From NCBI GenBank assembly GCA_020636255.1, contig JACJYE010000015.1, positions 83,959-147,958 of the forward strand: a stretch of 64,000 nt of DNA. Direction: 5' to 3'. A program made the position numbers and the translations under genes. Numbering within the stretch: position 1 is the stretch's first letter; every line of letters starts with the position of its first letter. This document shows positions 52,989 to 61,046 of the stretch, piece by piece. Source of the stretch: Lewinellaceae bacterium (GTDB taxonomy: Bacteria > Bacteroidota > Bacteroidia > Chitinophagales > Saprospiraceae). A model generated the notes under the pieces. The model was not told where the DNA came from. It did not search any database and was given only the letters and a program-made list of their open reading frames with translations.

Positions 52989-54121
52989 TACCTTTTTTCA
53001 TTATTTTCCCGAAAATAACTGCCGATCCGGTATTTATCTTCGTCATATTCTTCCAGGAATTTTCCGCTGTTGCGGTACAACCCGCTGCTGAGCAGTTCGC
53101 TGACGGGTTTCAGTGGGGTGATGTGCTCGAAGATCACTTTTACCACTGCCGCCACCGGCAGAGCGAGGATGAGCCCGGCGATACCCCACATCAGCCCGCC
53201 GAGGAACAGAGAAAGGATAGCGGCCAGTGGATTGATGCTGACGCTGTTTCCCACCACCTTGGGCGTGATAAAATTGCCCTCCAGCGTTTGTACGGAAGTA
53301 TACAGCAGGACGACGGCTGCCGGTTGCCACAGGGTGCCGGTAGTGGCCAGAGCGTATACGAAAGGCAGCAGCCCGCCGAGTGTCGTGCCGATATAGGGTA
53401 TGATGGCCAGGCAGGCCGCCAGCGAACCCCAGAACGCCGCATATTTGATGCCGATCAGCCACAGGCCAAAGCTGTTCAGCACGGCCAGAATGAGGATGAC
53501 CAGCAGCATGCCGTAGAGGTATTCCTGGACCAGCCTTCTGACCTGCCTGACGATAAAATTGGCCTCTTCTCTGTTTTCCGGTACGATTTGCGCCAGCAAA
53601 AAGTTCTTGATGCTGGTGCGGTACAGGAGCATAAAGAATGTAAACAGGGCAGTAAGTATGATGCTACCCAGGAGGTAGGTAGAAGAGCTCAGGCTTTCGC
53701 CCAGTATCCGTAGGGGCATATCCATGAATGACGTCAGGTTGTCGCCCAACCATTCCTCGAGGGTCTGTGATTCGGTGTGCAGCCTTTGCTGCAGCCAGAA
53801 GAAGATCTGTTCCACCCCCTGCTGAAGCTTACCGGTTATATCCGGCAATTCTACCAGCACCGTTGAGAACTGGAAGGAAAAGAATGTAATGCCTACGGCA
53901 ACGGGTACAAGCGCTATGGCCATGGAAAGCAGGATAGCCCCTGGGCGGTAGCTGATGTAGCGCTCGATGCGGCGGCATATCGGCAGCAGCAGGAAGGAGA
54001 ACAAGGACGAAAAGGCCAGGGGAGCCAGAAGGCTCTGGCCGGCGATGGCCAGGTATCCGCCTGCCAGCACGATGATCATGAGAAAGGCTATGCGCTGGAG
54101 GTTGATGGAGATGTTTTCCAT
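52988..54121 (-). CDS. AI-2E family transporter (PerM-like)
   Basis: A 377-aa inner-membrane protein with about 7-8 TM segments. The family core is visible as PYIGTTLGGLLPFVYALATT, LEGNFITPKVVGNSVSINPLAAILSLFLGGLMWG and the LPVAAVVKVIFEHI end. Despite the name, most members transport unknown small molecules, and some act in Na+(Li+)/H+ exchange. It is convergent with the ECF sigma factor and overlaps a repeat unit at the stop. It is co-oriented with the small membrane protein gene 3 bp upstream. Confidence 0.88.
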   Translation of the reverse strand: MENISINLQRIAFLMIIVLAGGYLAIAGQSLLAPLAFSSLFSFLLLPICRRIERYISYRPGAILLSMAIALVPVAVGITFFSFQFSTVLVELPDITGKLQQGVEQIFFWLQQRLHTESQTLEEWLGDNLTSFMDMPLRILGESLSSSTYLLGSIILTALFTFFMLLYRTSIKNFLLAQIVPENREEANFIVRQVRRLVQEYLYGMLLVILILAVLNSFGLWLIGIKYAAFWGSLAACLAIIPYIGTTLGGLLPFVYALATTGTLWQPAAVVLLYTSVQTLEGNFITPKVVGNSVSINPLAAILSLFLGGLMWGIAGLILALPVAAVVKVIFEHITPLKPVSELLSSGLYRNSGKFLEEYDEDKYRIGSYFRENNEKR

Positions 54122-54124
54122 AGA

Positions 54125-54535
54125 TTAGAAGATAGATGCGTCTTTGCGCCGGCGGTCGATCTCTTCGACGATGATCCGTTCGATCTGATGGGCCTGTTTG
54201 ATGGCGCTGTACCTGCGGTTGACCAGTAAGGTCCCTATGATGAAGGCGGCGATCGAAACGGGCGCCAGGCTAAGGGTCAGGTAAATGCCGGCCTGAAAAT
54301 CGATAGACTGAAACAGGAAATTGAGTGCGATCCAGAAAGCTGTAGCCCCGCCGGTGATCAGGAGGATGCGCCTGTAATAAGAAAGCCGCTCCACTTTAGT
54401 GCCCAGTTGTTGCAACAAGTGGTGCAGCTCTTTGGTAGAGTAACAGCGGGCGCCGAACGACAAGATCATCCGAAAGTCGTCATTAGCTTCCCGCTCTATC
54501 CTCTCCAATTGGCGGTTTAGGAAAAAATCTTTCAT
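54125..54535 (-). CDS. Unknown two-TM membrane protein
   Basis: A 136-aa protein with a basic, coiled N-terminal helix (RQLERIEREANDDFRMIL), two TM segments (about 63-80 and 85-105: ILLITGGATAFWIALNFLF, AGIYLTLSLAPVSIAAFII) and a charged C-terminal helix. No family recognised. ATG at 54535 is supported because the minus-strand -7 box TAAATTTG (54591-54584) overlaps the only upstream in-frame start. The stop lies 3 bp before the AI-2E family gene, so the two are probably co-transcribed and may form a complex. Confidence 0.7.
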   Translation of the reverse strand: MKDFFLNRQLERIEREANDDFRMILSFGARCYSTKELHHLLQQLGTKVERLSYYRRILLITGGATAFWIALNFLFQSIDFQAGIYLTLSLAPVSIAAFIIGTLLVNRRYSAIKQAHQIERIIVEEIDRRRKDASIF

Positions 54536-54583
54536 CCAGGCACTTAGCTTTGATAGAATTTTGTTGCTTTTCTCTATGGCAAA

Positions 54584-54591
54584 CAAATTTA
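54584..54591 (-). promoter_or_regulatory. -7 box for the 54.5/54.1 kb minus-strand pair
   Basis: TAAATTTG on the minus strand (54591-54584), about 49 bp upstream of the ATG at 54535. It covers the alternative TTG start at 54586 and so rules it out. Confidence 0.5.
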
Positions 54592-54805
54592 AGGATTTCA
54601 GGATTCAAATGCCCGGCCAGCCGGGGCTCTTAACACCTTCTTAAGGAATAGGAACGCAGTGTTCCGCACAGCGGGCATTACCTCAAAGAGGCCCCCTCTT
54701 CATGTAGGGATGCACGAATAATATAAAACTTACGAACAAGGCATGACTTTTTGCGCTATTGTCGTCCATTTCTTGGATTTTTCCAAAGACGCAATAGTAT
54801 AACTT

Positions 54806-56125
54806 ATGTACCTGCTCATCCCTGCTGTTTTCCTGATCGGATATACGCTTATCGCATTGGAGCACCCGCTCCATCTCGACAAATCTGCTTCTGCCATACT
54901 TGCCGGCGTACTATGCTGGGCTTTGCTGGCAGTAGACCATAGCTTCGTCGCGCAACTGGCCGGTGGCGGCGAGGCGGCGGCCAGTTTTGTAGATGACAAA
55001 CTGCTGGAGCACCTTTCCGATATTTCCAGCATCCTCTTCTTTCTCCTCAGCGCCATGACCATCGTCGAGCTGATCGACGCCCATTCCGGGTTCAGCATCA
55101 TCACCGACAAGGTGAAGTCATCCAACAAGGTGGCGCTGTTGTGGGGGTTGAGCTTTCTGACGTTTTTCCTTTCCGCCATGCTCGATAACCTGACAACGGC
55201 CATCGTGATGTCGGCCCTGTTGCGCAAGCTGGTGAAGGACAAGGAAGACCTGTGGTTCTTTGCCGGTATGATCATAGTAGCGGCCAATGCAGGCGGCGCG
55301 TGGTCGCCCATTGGCGACGTGACGACCATCATGCTGTGGATCGGCGGCCAGGTGACCACCCTGAACATCATGAGGGAGATCTTTTTGCCCAGCCTGGCCA
55401 GCCTGGTTGTCCCGCTGGGGGTGGCCTCGTTATATTTCAAGGGTAGGGTAGAGCGCCCGGTTGCCGAGGCCGAAAACGGCGATGAGAACGGCAACAGCCA
55501 TCCTGTAACGCGGTTCGAGCAGCGGCTGATCCTGTTTATGGGAGTTGGCGCCTTGCTTTTCGTGCCCGTTTTTAAGAATTACACCCATTTGCCGCCCTTT
55601 ATGGGCATATTATTCGGGCTGGGCGTCCTGTGGGTGACGACCGAGTATCTGCACGGGGGGAAGATCCATCGCAGCGAGCAGAAGGTCGTGGCGGTGCTGC
55701 GGCGCATCGACGTGCCCAGCGTGCTGTTTTTTCTGGGCATCCTGCTGGCTGTGGCCGCATTGGAAACCGGAGGGTATCTCGCCCAATTGGCAACGGCCAT
55801 GGACAAGGCCTTTGGCAATGTATACATCATCAACGTTCTCATTGGCCTGCTGTCTTCCGTGGTAGACAACGTGCCGCTGGTGGCGGGCGCCATGGGCATG
55901 TACCCGTTAGCCACGTTTCCGCCCGACCATGATTTCTGGGAGCTGCTGGCCTACTGTGCCGGTACGGGCGGCAGTATACTCATTATAGGGTCGGCGGCCG
56001 GCGTGGCCACCATGGGGATACTCAAGATCGATTTCCTCTGGTACCTCAAACGCATGAGCCTGCTTGCCCTGCTGGGTTATTTGTCTGGCGTAGGCATGTA
56101 TTATTTGGTCAATGTGCTGTTGTAA
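54806..56125 (+). CDS. nhaD: NhaD-type sodium/proton antiporter
   Basis: A 439-aa inner-membrane protein with about 12 TM segments. Signature sequences of NhaD are FFLSAMLDNLTTAIVMSALL (about 118-137), NAGGAWSPIGDVTTIMLWI and the C-terminal repeat GLLSSVVDNVPLVAGAMGMY. It exports Na+ (and Li+) in exchange for protons and supports a marine or halotolerant lifestyle. ATG at 54806 gives the first TM helix (YLLIPAVFLIGYTLIAL) directly. It overlaps the convergent gene downstream by 17 bp. Length is typical. Confidence 0.9.
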   Translation: MYLLIPAVFLIGYTLIALEHPLHLDKSASAILAGVLCWALLAVDHSFVAQLAGGGEAAASFVDDKLLEHLSDISSILFFLLSAMTIVELIDAHSGFSIITDKVKSSNKVALLWGLSFLTFFLSAMLDNLTTAIVMSALLRKLVKDKEDLWFFAGMIIVAANAGGAWSPIGDVTTIMLWIGGQVTTLNIMREIFLPSLASLVVPLGVASLYFKGRVERPVAEAENGDENGNSHPVTRFEQRLILFMGVGALLFVPVFKNYTHLPPFMGILFGLGVLWVTTEYLHGGKIHRSEQKVVAVLRRIDVPSVLFFLGILLAVAALETGGYLAQLATAMDKAFGNVYIINVLIGLLSSVVDNVPLVAGAMGMYPLATFPPDHDFWELLAYCAGTGGSILIIGSAAGVATMGILKIDFLWYLKRMSLLALLGYLSGVGMYYLVNVLL

Positions 56126-56900
56126 GCCCACCGGGGCTGTCGTTGCGCTGTGTGCTATCCGGCTTTTGCACGGCGAGGTCCAGGATCATGATCTTCTGCC
56201 AGATCTTAGCAGCCAGGCTATGCGCCAGCCCTTCCACATCGTCGACGGCGTTGAGCACGACGGGGTCGTTCAGGTATTGAGCGTGCAGGGCTGCCAGTTT
56301 ACTGGTGATGGACAGCAGTTCGGAGCAGTAATCGAGGTAACGGGCCAGTTCGAAAGAAGTGAACTGGCGTTCCGGCGAGGAGGCGGTAGGCGTAGACTCG
56401 GTAAGCACATAGTTCGGGTCTTTGGACAGCTGGTGCATGTCCACGACGTGGGCGATGCTTCGCAGGCGGTGTAGTGCTTTGAGGGCGGCGCGGCGTTTGA
56501 TGCGGCCTTCGAGGGTGCTCAGAAAATACAGGGCGATGGAGAGAAAGATGATCTCGTTGATGGCCGATTCGATCCCCTGGAGCAGGTCGGAAACGCTGCT
56601 GGCCTGTGGCCCGGCGTTCAGGGTCATCATGATGGCCAGGCTGAAGATGCCCAGCACGGCCAGCCCCGCCAGTATGGCCAATGCGCGGATGGGCCAAAGG
56701 GGGTGGGACAGCCAGATACAGAGGCTTTCGATACGTGAAGCTACGTCCTGCAGGCCGGCGCTCACCTGGCTTAGGCCAGAGCCCGGGAAGCGCTCGGTGA
56801 TGCGGTGTGTCAGCCGTTCGAGCGTGCCGCGTATCCGGGTTGCGTTGAGGGCGCTGTACTGGCTCTCAGGCTCCGGCTTGAAGAAAAGATCGGATAGCAT
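56109..56900 (-). CDS. Unknown two-TM membrane protein
   Basis: A 263-aa protein with helical N-terminus, two TM segments (about 68-92, WPIRALAILAGLAVLGIFSLAIMM spread, and 108-125) and a soluble, helical C-terminal half (VDMHQLSKDPNYVLTEST, YLDYCSELLSITSKLAALHA) that ends with a disordered tail. No family recognised; the layout, with a short cytoplasmic domain between helices, suggests a membrane-anchored scaffold. It overlaps the end of nhaD by 17 bp on the opposite strand. A nested-hairpin repeat and tRNA-Pro lie upstream of its start. Confidence 0.65.
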   Translation of the reverse strand: MLSDLFFKPEPESQYSALNATRIRGTLERLTHRITERFPGSGLSQVSAGLQDVASRIESLCIWLSHPLWPIRALAILAGLAVLGIFSLAIMMTLNAGPQASSVSDLLQGIESAINEIIFLSIALYFLSTLEGRIKRRAALKALHRLRSIAHVVDMHQLSKDPNYVLTESTPTASSPERQFTSFELARYLDYCSELLSITSKLAALHAQYLNDPVVLNAVDDVEGLAHSLAAKIWQKIMILDLAVQKPDSTQRNDSPGGLTTAH

Positions 56901-56926
56901 TGATAAAGAAATATTATTAAGCTGTG

Positions 56927-57050
56927 TTCAAAAAACAAGTTCTCATATGGAGATTTTGCGATGTGGCTTGTCTTCCAGCTTATCCAAAGCTTCCAGCCTG
57001 CACCACATCGCAAAATCGTCGAACTTATTTTTTGATGGTTACTGATAGTG
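56927..57050. repeat. Nested-hairpin repeat, copy 2
   Basis: Inner arms TTTTGCGATGTGG (56954-56966) and CCACATCGCAAAA (57003-57015) pair perfectly over 13 bp; outer arms 56927-56942 and 57021-57035 pair nearly fully. It shares GATGTGGCTTGT and TTCCAGCTT blocks with copy 1 (44647), but three stem pairs differ as compensatory C-G to T-A changes. Confidence 0.8.
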
Positions 57051-57206
57051 AAGGTAGGGAATTCCCTGGTTAAATGGAACAGCAGAAAATTCCCAAAAAA
57101 ACCTGCCGGGATATTGATTTTCCATATAGGTTTATCTACCTTTGCAATCGCTTCCGAAAAAAGGGGGTGAGGCTGATGCCAGAAGAGGTAAAAAGGCCTA
57201 ATGTTA

Positions 57207-57281
57207 CGGGGTGTAGCGCAGCCCGGTTAGCGCGCGTCGTTCGGGACGACGAGGTCGGAGGTTCGAATCCTCTCACCCCGA
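57207..57281 (+). tRNA. tRNA-Pro (anticodon CGG)
   Basis: A full cloverleaf: acceptor CGGGGTG (57207-57213) with CACCCCG (57274-57280), anticodon stem CGTCG/CGACG with loop TTCGGGA (anticodon CGG at 57242-57244), and a T-arm GGTTCGAATCC region. The discriminator base is A57281 and CCA is not encoded, as usual in this phylum. The last 16 bases and 4 further bases are duplicated at 57441-57460. Confidence 0.95.
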
Positions 57282-57285
57282 CAAG

Positions 57286-57460
57286 GGTAAGAGCCGTTTG
57301 ACGGTAGTCAACACGCTTTGTGAGCCTGAGCAGTGGCGAAAATTGCATTTTCGCGGCCTGGCCAGGCGAGCAAAGCAGAGCCCGCAGGGCGAAAGGCTCT
57401 GATTCAGGCTTGGCAACCCCACCAAAGGATGGGCGAAGCCAATCCTCTCACCCCGACAAG
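57286..57460 (+). other. Multi-hairpin insert flanked by a duplicated tRNA-Pro 3' end
   Basis: The 20-base block AATCCTCTCACCCCGACAAG at 57266-57285 (tRNA-Pro 3' end) recurs exactly at 57441-57460, then GGTAAGAgCC/GGTAAGAaCC follows both copies. The enclosed 155 bp fold well: outer AGCCTGA (57323-57329) with TCAGGCT (57404-57410), enclosing GCGAAAAT/ATTTTCGC (57336-57354), the palindrome GCCTGGCCAGGC (57356-57367) and AGAGCC/GGCTCT (57377-57400). It would be co-transcribed with the tRNAs. It looks like a small inserted element or a structured RNA; no known family recognised. Confidence 0.6.
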
Positions 57461-57522
57461 AAAGGGTAAGAACCTGATAAACCTACCCGCCGAAGCTTTT
57501 GGCGAAAGCGGTAAACAAACAA

Positions 57523-57595
<73 letters not shown>

Positions 57596-57596
57596 C

Positions 57597-57628
57597 AAAA
57601 GCAGGCTGAAAAGCCTGCTTTTTTTTTG
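57597..57628 (+). terminator. Terminator of the tRNA unit
   Basis: GCAGGCT (57601-57607), GAAA loop, AGCCTGC (57612-57618) followed by nine or ten T. Confidence 0.9.
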
Positions 57629-57699
57629 TCTTGCCTCAGCCCTCGCAATGGATACTTTTTGACGAACGTTTACCAACCCCGGATTTTCCCAACAAATAC

Positions 57700-57707
57700 T
57701 ATATTTG
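57700..57707 (+). promoter_or_regulatory. -7 box of the caspase-FISUMP gene
   Basis: TATATTTG (57700-57707) matches TAnnTTTG; a 20-base, A-rich leader leads to the GTG start at 57728. Confidence 0.55.
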
Positions 57708-57727
57708 AAAAAAATAAAAAAAGCCAA

Positions 57728-59314
57728 GTGGCGTCCCCAACGAAAGGCATCGACTTCGGTTCAGAAAGCGAGAATGCTCCCCAGTGCAAAAACCACCTGC
57801 TGGTGATCGCCATTGACGAGTATGCTCATTGCCCAAAGCTGAACAACTGCGTGAAGGATGCCCGGGAGTTCATCGATGTCCTTACCCGCAAATACCAGTT
57901 CGAGCCGGATAACATAACCGCCCTTTTCAATGCTGAGGCTACCCGCGCCAGTATCCTTGGCAGGCTTAACGAGTTAAAACAAAAAGTCAGCGCTGAAGAC
58001 AACCTCGTTATTTACTTTTCCGGCCACGGAGAAACCGAAGACGACGTTGGCTATTGGGCGCCGGTGGCCGCTCATCCCGGGCATAACTGGGAATTTATTT
58101 CCACCTACGATATCAAATCCCGACTGGATCCAATCTCAAGCTTCCACACCTTCGTTATCGTAGACGCCTGTTTTTCCGGCGCCCTATTTTCCACTTACAA
58201 ATCCATCACCCCCGGTTATGAAACCAAGCGCTCCCGCTGGGGCCTGGCTGCCAGCCACAGCCGAGAACGGGCACTGGATGGTGAGCCGGGGGAGAACAGC
58301 CCCTTTGCGGCCACCCTGCTCAAACACCTGAAGGGAAGCCAGGATAATTTACCTATTCAGGAACTGGCTACTGAGATCATTAGAAGAGTAGAGCAAGTGA
58401 CGGAGGGGCGGCAGACGCCTGTATTTAAGCCGCTTAATGTGAAGGGGGATGATTCGGGGCAGTATGTGTTCAGGTTGCGGAAGGCCGTTACCGCCTGGCA
58501 TACCGCCTGGGCTGCCATTGACGGCCTGCCGGAAGAAAGTATAGCCCAGCTTAATACCAAAATCCTCCGCCTTGTTGAATACGCGGAGCAATTTTCTTTA
58601 GCGGAAAATATCAGCCATGCTCTGACATTGGGGGAGCAGCTCAAGCAGAAACGCGAAGTCCGGCAGCGTGTTGATGAATTGAAAAAAGGCCTCACCGCTC
58701 AGCCTGAATCTAAACATTCAAGCACTCAAACACCCAACTTCTCACTTCCCAAACACTCAAATACCTTCACCGACCCCCGCGACGGCCAGTCTTACCGCAC
58801 CGTAGAACTCAACGGCCTGCGCTGGATGGCGCAAAACCTGAACTATGATGTAGGTGAGGGCTGCTGGTTTTACGATAGTGACCCGAAAAACGGCGAAAAA
58901 TACGGCAGGTTGTATACCTGGGAAGCCGCCCAAAAAGCCTGCCCGCCGGGCTGGCGGTTACCGACGGATGAGGAGTGGAAAGCACTGGCAATGGAATTTG
59001 GGGGATATTATGATTGGCCTTCAGGCAAGGATATTGGCGACCCCAAAAAATCGTACAATGCGTTATTAGAAGGTGGCAGTACTGGCTTTTTCGCGCTTCT
59101 TGGCGGCTACCGGAGCACCAGTGGCAGCTTCGGCTACCTTGGCGACGGCGGCTACTACTGGAGCGCTTCAGAGAACGGTTCGGACTACGCGTGGATCTAC
59201 GGCTTCAACCGCTTCGACGGCAGGCTGCTCCGCGACGACTACGATAAGGCGGCTGGGCTAGCCTGTCGTTGCGTGCAGGACTTGACTACTCTATCTGACG
59301 AAGCTTTAGCGTAG
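57728..59314 (+). CDS. Caspase-like (C14) peptidase fused to a FISUMP domain
   Basis: A 528-aa protein with no signal peptide. Residues 20-250 form a caspase/metacaspase p20-type domain (clan CD) with the catalytic dyad His100 in IYFSGHGETED and Cys148 in VIVDACFSG; DNCVKDAREF-like and NSPFAATLLKHLKG segments are as in bacterial caspases. Residues 255-345 are helical linker. Residues about 360-520 form a FISUMP (Fib_succ_major) C-type-lectin-like domain (VELNGLRWMAQNLNY, CPPGWRLPTDEEWKAL, GGYYWSASENGSDYAW, ACRCVQD), a fold known among diversity-generating-retroelement targets. The GTG start is set by the promoter; the previous in-frame start lies in tRNA-Thr. The fusion is uncommon, and its partner or substrate is unknown. 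Confidence 0.82.
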   Translation: MASPTKGIDFGSESENAPQCKNHLLVIAIDEYAHCPKLNNCVKDAREFIDVLTRKYQFEPDNITALFNAEATRASILGRLNELKQKVSAEDNLVIYFSGHGETEDDVGYWAPVAAHPGHNWEFISTYDIKSRLDPISSFHTFVIVDACFSGALFSTYKSITPGYETKRSRWGLAASHSRERALDGEPGENSPFAATLLKHLKGSQDNLPIQELATEIIRRVEQVTEGRQTPVFKPLNVKGDDSGQYVFRLRKAVTAWHTAWAAIDGLPEESIAQLNTKILRLVEYAEQFSLAENISHALTLGEQLKQKREVRQRVDELKKGLTAQPESKHSSTQTPNFSLPKHSNTFTDPRDGQSYRTVELNGLRWMAQNLNYDVGEGCWFYDSDPKNGEKYGRLYTWEAAQKACPPGWRLPTDEEWKALAMEFGGYYDWPSGKDIGDPKKSYNALLEGGSTGFFALLGGYRSTSGSFGYLGDGGYYWSASENGSDYAWIYGFNRFDGRLLRDDYDKAAGLACRCVQDLTTLSDEALA

Positions 59315-59361
59315 TCGGATTTGACAATTTGGCTATTTAGATTTTTTTTCAGGATAGCCTC

Positions 59362-59470
59362 CCACCACCCAACCACCCCAAGCACCGACGCCTTCTTCGG
59401 CGCTCTGGCCTTCACCGTCAACTCCTTCTTTTCGTATCTACCCCTGCAAATCATAATTCCCTGGGGGAGT
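59362..59470 (-). pseudogene. Degraded 3' fragment, paralogue of the 62.7-63.1 kb gene
   Basis: On the minus strand this fragment reads GNYDLQG, stop, IRKEGVDGEGQSAEEGVGAW and GGWVV, matching the C-terminal end of the gene at 62736-63095 (GNYDLQVGYGEEGG...). About 80% DNA identity over 98 bp (59364-59461 versus 62782-62879). It has an in-frame stop and no 5' part, so it is a remnant. It lies in the 430-bp gap after the caspase gene, which otherwise holds a small GGGGGAG/TCCCC hairpin and a direct repeat pair. Confidence 0.7.
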
Positions 59471-59618
59471 TTCCCCGGCGGTTTAAAAAGCTTTTTGGAG
59501 TTAGTCCAAAAGCATGGAGAGTGCTGAAGGAAGGGCTGTAACCATCTCAGTTAACATTGCCCTGCAGAGTCCTACCTATCGATTGTGGGATATTGCTGGC
59601 TGTTCTTTCCCACTGTTT

Positions 59619-59653
59619 TGAAAGATTTGTACTAATAGATGAAAGATTTGTAC
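59619..59653 (+). promoter_or_regulatory. 21-bp-period direct repeats upstream of the LytTR gene
   Basis: TGAAAGATTTGTAC occurs at 59619-59632 and again at 59640-59653, start to start 21 bp. LytTR regulators such as AgrA bind pairs of direct repeats with a period of about 21-22 bp, so this may be a self-regulatory site for the interrupted LytTR gene 94 bp downstream. Confidence 0.4.
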
Positions 59654-59746
59654 AAACACATCAATGCAAAACACCCATAATTTTATCCACGTAAATCATA
59701 GCAGTCTCTGATTGGATTGCCTTGATTATAACCTAAAGCCCCCTCT

Positions 59747-60523
59747 ATGAAAAGCCACTTACCCCCCAATGTAGACTCCGGCTTCAGCGTTTATTTCGTA
59801 GACACTGAAGCGGAAACTGCCCGGCATCTGGAATCGCAATTGCTGTATCATTTCCCAGAGTAAGAAGTAAAAGGCGTGGCTACTGACCTGGCTTTAGCTG
59901 CCGCTAGAATCCAGGAAACGCGCCCCGATATCATCTTCTTCGACCTGCAGCTTTGGCGGGACTTCCGGTGCCCTCCATTCGGGAATTGGTGTCAGCCCGA
60001 TTTCGAGACGATTATCTTATCCGGCTCAGAGATTAGGTTGATGGAAACCATGCAGAATGTCATTACGGGCTATCTCATGAAGCCCGTACTACCCGAGTCC
60101 CTGGTGCTGATCGTTCAGTATGCGCTACAGCGGATTCAAGAGCGGGAGGAGCTTCGTCAGAATAGGCGGTTTATCAAAAGCGTGATGCAACGAAGGCTGC
60201 AGGAAAATTCGGTCGGCATTCCCACTATTGAAGGCTATGAATTTCTGGTGGTGAATGAGATACTGCGCTGTGAAGCCCTGCAAAAGTGTACGCGGGTGGT
60301 GACCCGGGGTAAATCGGATATCGTGAGCGCTTATAACCTGGGGGTGTTCCGGAAATTACTTGAACCCTATGGCTTTTTCTCTCCCCACCGGGCTTATCTG
60401 ATCAATCTTCAGCACGTCAAACGCTACCATAAGGAAGGCTCTATCTATATGTTAGATGGGGCTTGTGTCCCTGTGGCCAAGCGTATGAAGGGGGCTTTTA
60501 TTAAGCTTATCGAACGGTTGTGA
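59747..60523 (+). pseudogene. LytTR response regulator, interrupted by one in-frame stop
   Basis: ATG at 59747 opens a receiver domain (VYFVDTEAETARHLESQLLY); codon 39 is TAA (59861-59863) and the same frame continues as EVKGVATDLALAAARIQETR to 60523. The phospho-acceptor Asp in FFDLQL and the later GYLMKPV are present, but the loop between is abnormal (WRDFRCPPFGNWCQPDFETI). The C-terminal half is a LytTR DNA-binding domain (GYEFLVVNEILRCEALQK, NLGVFRKLLEPYGFFSPHRA). Without the stop it would be 258 codons. A GTG at 59876 could restart translation and give a protein lacking the first part of the receiver domain. No histidine kinase lies nearby. Likely a pseudogene. Confidence 0.75.
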
Positions 60524-60648
60524 ATTTCCCGTTCGATACCCCAAAGCGTCAGTTCGTTCACTGATCCTTGACGCTCAACCGACGACTATTTGACGGTAGT
60601 GGATGAGGGCATAACTTGGTGGGAACGATCACCTTACACCCTAAGCCA

Positions 60649-60963
60649 ATGAGCTCAACCATTGACAAGATCTATATTTCCAATGAAAGGGATGAGCCGG
60701 GCAGAAATTCCGACGAGCAGGAAGTAACAGATGTGATCGTAACCTTGAAGAACGGGGAAAAATATCATGCCTCCTTTTTACCCTTTGACAGTTTGGCGGA
60801 ATTGCGCCGCCGGAATTTGAAAAGTGGGGAGTTTTTGAACGGGACATATTTTTAGAGCAAGCGGATGGTGTTGGTCAGGGACTGCTCCAGGGAGACAATT
60901 GAACATGTAATATGGAGCTTATTGGAGGAAGGGGAGTTGAAGGAGGCTTTTCAGCGGTTATAA
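60649..60963 (+). pseudogene. Small unknown gene, interrupted by TAG at a Trp position
   Basis: ATG at 60649 opens a 68-codon frame (VTDVIVTLKNGEKYHASFLP, LKSGEFLNGTYF) ending in TAG at 60853-60855. The same frame continues as SKRMVLVRDCSRETIEHVIW and SLLEEGELKEAFQRL to a TAA at 60961-60963. In the family I remember from other Bacteroidota the position after YF is Trp (TGG), so TGG to TAG is the simplest explanation. The intact product would be 104 residues; its function is unknown. It is the second gene in a row with a single in-frame stop. The region between the LytTR gene and this one (60524-60648) holds a TGACGCT-type hairpin. Confidence 0.6.
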
Positions 60964-61046
60964 CTAGAAAAATTTGAGATGTGTGAGATGGTCCTATAAT
61001 TAATACTTTACCACAGATTTTTTTTTGAAACCAAAAATCATTTGAA

